From contig JAWQFJ010014567.1 in NCBI GenBank assembly GCA_034096865.1, forward strand, positions 2,501-16,773: DNA of 14,273 nucleotides. The letters are read 5' to 3'. Of the stretch, positions 9,630 through 14,273 are shown one piece after another. Each line of letters opens with the position of its first letter. The stretch's first letter is position 1. The translations under genes were made by a program, and so were the position numbers. The stretch comes from Theodoxus fluviatilis (lineage: Eukaryota > Mollusca > Gastropoda > Cycloneritida > Neritidae). The notes beneath the pieces are model-generated. The model was given only the letters and a program-made list of their open reading frames with translations. It did not search any database and was not told where the DNA came from.

Positions 9630-9909
9630 AGGCAGAGCTACAAAAACGGCGCCCAGGACAGAGCTGGCTGGCGTGCAGCACCCAACATGGCCGTCAAGAA
9701 GTTTGCAGAGTGCCGCCAAGACAGGATCACTGCCGCCAGGCACCGCAGGAAGGCCTCTGCATCTGCGCCGCCATCAGCCTCCTTCCAGTGCCGCCACTGT
9801 CCCAGAGTGTGCGTCCAGGACAGGACTGACCAGCCACTCCCGCACCACCAACGAAGAGTGCACAAGCAACATCATCGACTGCAATGGTGGACCGACGACG
9901 TCTAAATAA
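9630..9909 (+). pseudogene. LINE-like retrotransposon ORF2 C-terminus, frameshifted
   Basis: The peptide AQDRAGWRAA, then a basic helix-like segment containing ARHRRKASASAP, then FQCRHCPRVC matches the usual C-terminal tail of many non-LTR retrotransposon reverse transcriptase proteins. That tail has an 'xDRxxWR' segment and a final zinc-finger-like CxxC followed by an SRxGLxSH motif. Here the CxxC lies in one frame and the SRTGLTSHSRT part lies in the next, so a 1-nt frameshift has occurred near 9809-9813. The second frame ends with a TAA at 9907-9909. The polymerase domain is absent. No complete product can be made, so this is a 5'-truncated, dead insertion. The clade cannot be assigned from the tail alone. 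Similarity is recalled from family knowledge and was not searched. In the first frame an open reading frame extends back to 9552, but that part does not look LINE-like to me. Confidence 0.65.
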
Positions 9910-9996
9910 ACCCATATTTTGCCTCGCACATCGTCCCACCCAAAAGCAGTGCCGTGTTTCTCTCCCAAGGACGAGAAAAAGCTGGGTTTATTTAGA
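9901..9996. repeat. 14-bp perfect inverted repeat after the LINE tail
   Basis: TCTAAATAAACCCA at 9901-9914 and its exact reverse complement TGGGTTTATTTAGA at 9983-9996 are separated by 68 bp. The left arm overlaps the stop codon of the LINE remnant and holds AATAAA (9905-9910). It could be a 3'-end hairpin or chance, and I see no further function. Confidence 0.7.
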
Positions 9997-10077
9997 TATA
10001 TTGACAATGTGGGATGTAATTCTGGCTGCAACCATGTGTCGTTAGCTTTGGTTCAACGTCTACGACGGGCCAAAACA

Positions 10078-10948
10078 AACAAGAAGGGCAAAGCCCAAAC
10101 GACTCACATGCTTGACCTTGACCTTTATATGACCTTGACCTTCAGGTGACCTTCAAGTTCAAGGTCAAACAACTACACCTACCAATGACATCATACACTA
10201 AGAAATGCTTTACACATTTTTCCTATCAAAATACATGTGACCTTGACCCAAGGTCAAGGTCATCCAAGATCATGCAACACAAAGCTGTTAATTCAAGACA
10301 TAGGAAGCACAATGGTGCTTATTGGCACTTTCTACCATGAGATATGGTCACTTTTAGTGGTTCACTACCCCATTTTGGTCACATTTCATAAGGGTCAAAG
10401 TGACCTTGACCTTGATGATATGTGACCAAATGTGTCTCATGATACAATTATAACATGTGCCCCACATAATTATTAAGTTTGAAACAGTTATCTTCCATAG
10501 TTCAGGGTCAAGGTCACTTCAAAATATGTATACAATCCAACTTTGAAGAGCTCCTGTGACCTTGACCTTGAAGCAAGGTCAACCAAACTGGTATCAAAAG
10601 ATAGGGCTTACTTTGCCCTATATACCATATATAGGTCAGGTATCCAATCTTAAATACGTCAGAGAAAATTGAGAAAATGTGAAAAATGACTGTTTTTTAG
10701 AGAACATTTATGGCCCCTGCGACCTTGACCTTGAAGCAAGGACAAGTCACTATGTATGTTTTTTGAGGCCTTGTCATCATACACCATCATGCCACATTTG
10801 GTATTGATAGACTTAATAGTCTCCGAGAAAAATCCAACGTTAAAGTTTTCAGACGCCCGGACGCCCGGACGCACGGACGCACGGACGCCCGGACGGACGA
10901 AATGGGTGAGTACATAGACTCACTTTTGCTTCGCATGTGAGTCAAAAA
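10078..10948 (+). mobile_element. Non-autonomous interspersed element, copy 3 (871 bp)
   Basis: Third copy in the same orientation, with subterminal inverted repeats at 10101-10111 and 10933-10943, an intact GGGCAAAGCCC hairpin and an ACGCCCGG/ACGC microsatellite at about 10852-10905. About eleven TGACCTTGA/TCAAGGTCA words are present. It carries the most perfect internal palindrome of the family, TGACCTTGACC-CAA-GGTCAAGGTCA at 10238-10262. Flanking sequence differs from that of copies 1 and 2, which supports separate insertions. Confidence 0.85.
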
Positions 10949-11204
10949 GACAAAAAGTATTTACAGGACCTTCCCATTTTGTTTACAAACGACGCGTGTT
11001 TTTTCTTCTATGTCGAGATCCATATGGTGTGAATGCAAGCTAATGTCTTCCCCCAGTTTTTCGAGTAAGAGAGAATGACTCGTGCATGCTCACTTTTGTT
11101 ATAGCAAATGTTTTGGTTGTTGTCCTCAACTCGTAGACTTTTTCCCAAAATGTGTAACCCGTATTCAGAGTGTGACTATATTAATATAAACTATCTGAAA
11201 AATC
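10949..11204. other. Unique spacer, no gene seen
   Basis: About 250 bp of AT-rich non-repetitive sequence. No ORF of note, no RNA gene and no splice-site pair I would defend. Confidence 0.55.
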
Positions 11205-11376
11205 GAGTGCTGGTGGTGGTGGTAGTGGTTGTGGTTGTGGGTGGATGGGTGGTGGTGGGTGGTGGTGGGTGGGTGAGTGGTGGTGGGTGGGTGCTCGTGG
11301 TGGTGGTTTGTGCCAGGTGGTATGTGGATGGTGGTAGTAGTGGTTAGTTAGTGGTAGTGGTGGAGGTGGTGGTGGT

Positions 11377-11413
<37 letters not shown>

Positions 11414-11545
11414 TTGGTGGTACTTGTAGTGATGGTGGGTGGTTAGTGGTTGTGGTTGTTGTGGTGGTGGTGGTGGTGGCGGTGGTGGTGGTGGGTGGTT
11501 GGTGGTTGTGGTGACGGCGGTGGTGGTGGTGTGTGTGTGTGTGGA
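11205..11545. repeat. GGT/GT-rich low-complexity tract
   Basis: Plus strand is nearly all G and T: GGT and GTGGTT repeats, a pure GT run at about 11378-11401, and GGGTGG words. Four or more GGG runs with short loops lie in 11239-11274, fitting a G-quadruplex rule. Val/Gly frames on the plus strand and His/Thr/Pro frames on the minus strand are compositional. Confidence 0.93.
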
Positions 11546-12098
11546 GTGTTGTTTGCAGTCTTTAGACGGCAACTGCTGAAAATTTCCAGCAAGTTTACCT
11601 GAGCAACAACGAAAAGGGTCTTGTCGTAAATGATGTACCGCCAATGTGACAACACACATCCTCACGGAAACACATCAGCGATGCGTCGTGTGCCCTGGAA
11701 TCGCACTAAGATTTCTGCCTACTGTCCATCACTGGGGTTACTCGATGCTACCTCATCAGCTGGACCCCCTGGCTGCTGGGCTTTTGGGGCCTGCTCCAGC
11801 AGCCCAGCCAGGGGTCTGCTCCAGTAGCTCAGCCAGGGGCGGCCCCAAGCAGCCACAGAGGCTGCCTGGAGCATCGGGACAGGGTCAGATCATTCTAATC
11901 CAACCGTGCGTTCAAACCATCCTAAAGATTCAGCCCAACCCAGGCGCACCCCCCCCCCCCCCCCCCCAACTGGTTGCCGAATCCTGTATTTCACCGCAAG
12001 AAACATCCTTAAGACTATACACTCTCCATACCATCACCTCGTAGAATTTGGTCCACGTGGCCGTGCATCATAGACAACGGGGTGTCTACCCGGTTCTG
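11546..12098. other. Mostly unique region with small duplication and poly-C run
   Basis: No gene is convincing. A 24-base word beginning CTGCTCCAG and ending CCAGCCAGGGG occurs at 11791-11814 and again at 11816-11839 with two mismatches. A run of 19 C occupies 11949-11967. A minus-strand donor-like CAG|GTAAAC is at 11599, but the open stretch before it is short and featureless. Confidence 0.55.
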
Positions 12099-12420
12099 CG
12101 ACAACTGAAAGTCGGCAATTCTAAGTGGACAATTCAAAATCGGAAACTCAAACGTCGACAGTTTAAAGTCGGCATTTTTGTCAAGTGCGAGTTTTTAGTG
12201 AGTAACAGTCAGCAGAAAAGCTTATTTACTATGATTTTCATTGATGAGATGCCGAATTTGACTTATTTCGACTTCGAGTAGCCTTCTTTCAAATGCCGAC
12301 TTTGTATGGCGAACCTTGAACTGTGCTGAGTTTGAACTGTGCTGACTTTGAGCAGTGCTGACTTTGAACTGTGTCGACTTTGAACAGAGCGGACGTTGAG
12401 TTGTTTAGACTTTGAATGGA
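12099..12420. repeat. Opposed arrays of a 14-16 bp degenerate unit
   Basis: The left arm at 12105-12177 has four to five units of an AAAGTCGGCAATTC-like word with a 14-15 bp period. The right arm at about 12291-12420 has about eight units of a TGCTGACTTTGAAC-like word with a 16 bp period, which is the reverse complement type. AAAGTCGGCATTT at 12165-12177 and AAATGCCGACTTT at 12291-12303 are exact inverted partners. Inverted arms made of short tandem repeats are the layout of Foldback-type DNA elements, but no transposase is present. Confidence 0.75.
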
Positions 12421-12745
12421 AAAGCTTCCATCAACGGGCCACACTAGTGGACTGGTCCGAGGAGAGGGGTGGGGAAAGACGGTCAAGCAGCCGGGCCATA
12501 CAACCTAGCGAGCAACAATATCTGACTGGCAAGCGGTCTTGGTAGGTTCGTTCTCAGTGAATTCACAGTGATTCTTACACATAATGGCAAGGAATCTGAC
12601 GATTTGAAAAAAAAAACACTCGTAAAAACTCAGTTAATCAGATGCTATTCCCGCCAGTTTCTGTTTCCCACCCGCTTGGCTGACTTTTTCACACCCCTCT
12701 CCTCGGACGAGACCACTTGTGTGGCTCATTTATGGAAGTATTTCC
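12418..12745. repeat. 54-bp inverted repeat with 220-bp loop
   Basis: 12418-12471 pairs with 12692-12745 without gaps: 46 of 54 positions match, and the inner 17 (GTCCGAGGAGAGGGGTG at 12455-12471, CACCCCTCTCCTCGGAC at 12692-12708) are exact. Weaker matches continue into the loop. The loop holds no gene. This may be part of the same foldback structure as the adjacent opposed arrays, or a decayed MITE. Confidence 0.85.
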
Positions 12746-13201
12746 CTTTGAGCTGCTCACTTTGAATTGGCGCGATACCGTGTCTACCTACCTAAGCTGC
12801 ATTGTCGTCTGCTCGATCCCTCCTTGGGGTCTGCCAGGGCTGGAGCGTCGCTGTCCGTGTCACTTGTCCTCTCATTTCGGAAGGAATAGTTTTTGTCCTG
12901 GCTTGACGCACAGTGCACCACCTTGAAAACAGCATAGTCACATGGTCAAACTGTGGCTGGCGGATTCCGCTGAGGTTAGAATATCCTTTTGAAATGAGTC
13001 ATTCTTACCGCCAGAAAGCGGTCTGTACGGTGATGCAATCATTTTCCCCAAATTTCTGAGCTCTTTAAATATGTCCCTTGAAAAATAATATATAGATGTT
13101 GCTCTATATTCTTTATTTGATCAGTAAACGCCAGAGGTAAATGATTATATCTCACTGTTTTTCTTAGAAACGATATTGAGCCTTGTACGGCTGTACAATG
13201 T
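12746..13201. other. Unique region, no gene seen
   Basis: No convincing coding or RNA signal. One more unit resembling the 16-bp repeat (CTTTGAGCTGCTCACTTTG) sits at 12746-12764. A hairpin TTGTAC-GGCT-GTACAA (13183-13198) lies three bases before the 45-bp array. Confidence 0.55.
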
Positions 13202-13516
13202 TTTTCAAGCACAGCAGGTGTCTATTACACTGGATCTCAGAGCCAGTTTTCAAGCACAGCAGGTGTCTATTACACTGGATCTCAGAGCCAGTTTTCAAGC
13301 ACAGCAGGTGTCTATTACACTGGATCTCAGAGCCAGTTTTCAAGCACAGCAGGTGTCTATTACACTGGATCTCAGAGCCAGTTTTCAAGCACAGCAGGTG
13401 TCTATTACACTGGATCTCAGAGCCAGTTTTCAAGCACAGCAGGTGTCTATTACACTGGATCTCAGAACCAGTTTTCAAGCACAGCAGGTGTCTATTACAC
13501 TGGATCTCAGAGCCAG
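13202..13516. repeat. 45-bp minisatellite, seven units
   Basis: Seven head-to-tail 45-bp units, with starts at 13202, 13247, 13292, 13337, 13382, 13427 and 13472, followed by an 8-base partial unit TTTTCAAG. Units begin TTTTCAAGCACAGCAGGTG and end ATCTCAGAGCCAG. Only the sixth differs, by one base (CAGAACCAG). All three plus frames and one minus frame are open because 45 is divisible by 3 and the unit lacks stops in those frames. The flanks supply no coding context, so these 119-138 codon frames are not called genes. Confidence 0.97.
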
Positions 13517-13524
13517 TTTTCAAG

Positions 13525-14273
13525 ATATCCTTTTACTTCTTTGCTGGCACCATACCTCAGGGTGTGCACATGGATTGATTGTGCTCTTTTAATTTGTGCG
13601 ATGACGTGGTGTTGTATCTACTCCAAATACGTAAATGGATGGGGAAAAAGTATATACAATTTGCATCGAAACTAAAGACAAAAAGAACAACATTTTTAGA
13701 ATGTATCTAAAAAGTGTTTCAACGAGGACATATATATATGTACTCCATTATGTAGGTTGAGTGAAATTCTTAGTTCGATGTATATCATCATTAATATTTT
13801 GTCAAAAAATTAGTCACATGTGTGTGCTTCAGTTGCATTCGGCAGCTTATTTAAAATAAGTAATGCTAAATGACAATATATACTGCTCAGGATAATTCTA
13901 ATGTCAAGACGAGTTGACGGTAAAAAGAGAAGAGAAAATGTCTCTACGAGGGGTCGTTATAATCTTAAAATACAACATTAGAAGGGAAATACCTTTAAAC
14001 ACTATTGAAAATAGGTGCTTTGATTTTAGACTTCCCTCAGTTCTGTAACTGAAACATCTCTCTTTGATGATATCTGCGGAGATTCTCTTCATAACTCCAT
14101 CTTCTTTTTTGCTAACATCAACAGCGTTATGGTCATGAAGGGACTTGTTTACAATGGAAAATGCCAGTAGAACGAATCATTTCCTAGCATAAATAAACAC
14201 GGTATTAGGCAATGAAATGTATATGTCAGAAAAAGTGCTTTGCGAGGGAAGGACGTGGTACACCAAATCCTTG
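13525..14273. other. Unique AT-rich right end, no gene seen
   Basis: About 750 bp of AT-rich sequence without a convincing ORF, RNA gene or splice pair. A perfect 14-bp ACATATATATATGT palindrome occurs at 13728-13741. The DNA may be intronic or intergenic. Confidence 0.6.

Noticed and set aside
11599..11702. Possible minus-strand exon between a CCAG acceptor and a CAG|GTAAAC donor
   Set aside because: One frame is open for about 33 codons, but the peptide is featureless, the acceptor has a poor pyrimidine tract, and chance occurrence is likely.
13202..13524. CRISPR-like array
   Set aside because: The units are contiguous 45-bp tandem repeats without variable spacers, in eukaryotic sequence.
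13164..13592. 119-138 codon frames over the 45-bp array
   Set aside because: Three plus frames and one minus frame are all open, which shows the unit simply lacks stops. Flanking sequence has no coding signal.

Overview
This window looks like nuclear DNA from an animal, most likely a marine mollusc and plausibly a gastropod. The organism call is an inference. It rests on three copies of an interspersed repeat packed with the word TGACCTTGA and carrying ACGG/ACGCCCGG microsatellites near one end, a style I associate with molluscan genomes. Long CTC, ATC, GT and GGT microsatellites, two coding-length minisatellites, GT-AG splice signals and a decayed non-LTR retrotransposon fragment also point to a eukaryote. 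Nothing resembles a bacterial operon, CRISPR array, tRNA or rRNA gene.

Layout. 1-1277 is compound microsatellite: CTC-rich and C6T tracts, then ATC/GTC-rich DNA, with one tandem duplication of the whole block. 1278-6403 is a very large minisatellite of about 130 units of 39 bp. At its right edge, 6409-6851 on the minus strand is the one convincing protein-coding exon, bounded by good acceptor and donor signals. The minisatellite begins only about four bases inside its downstream intron. 6927-7800, 8073-8962 and 10078-10948 are three same-orientation copies of an ~0.87-0.89 kb non-autonomous element. Between copies 2 and 3 lie a ~160 bp GT microsatellite and the 3' end of a LINE-like reverse transcriptase ORF with a frameshift. 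11205-11545 is a G-rich GGT/GT tract. 12099-12745 holds nested inverted repeats, including opposed arrays of a 14-16 bp unit. 13202-13516 is a second minisatellite, seven almost identical 45 bp units. The rest is unique AT-rich DNA in which I see no gene.

How it fits together. The simplest reading is one minus-strand gene of unknown function, of which only one internal exon falls in the window. Its downstream intron holds the 39 bp minisatellite, and its upstream intron, or the upstream flank, holds the transposon copies. The long open frames over both minisatellites follow from unit lengths divisible by three and are not treated as genes. The signals most worth pursuing are the dense direct-repeat nuclear-receptor half-sites in the transposon family, the minisatellite abutting a splice donor, and the foldback structure at 12.1-12.75 kb.
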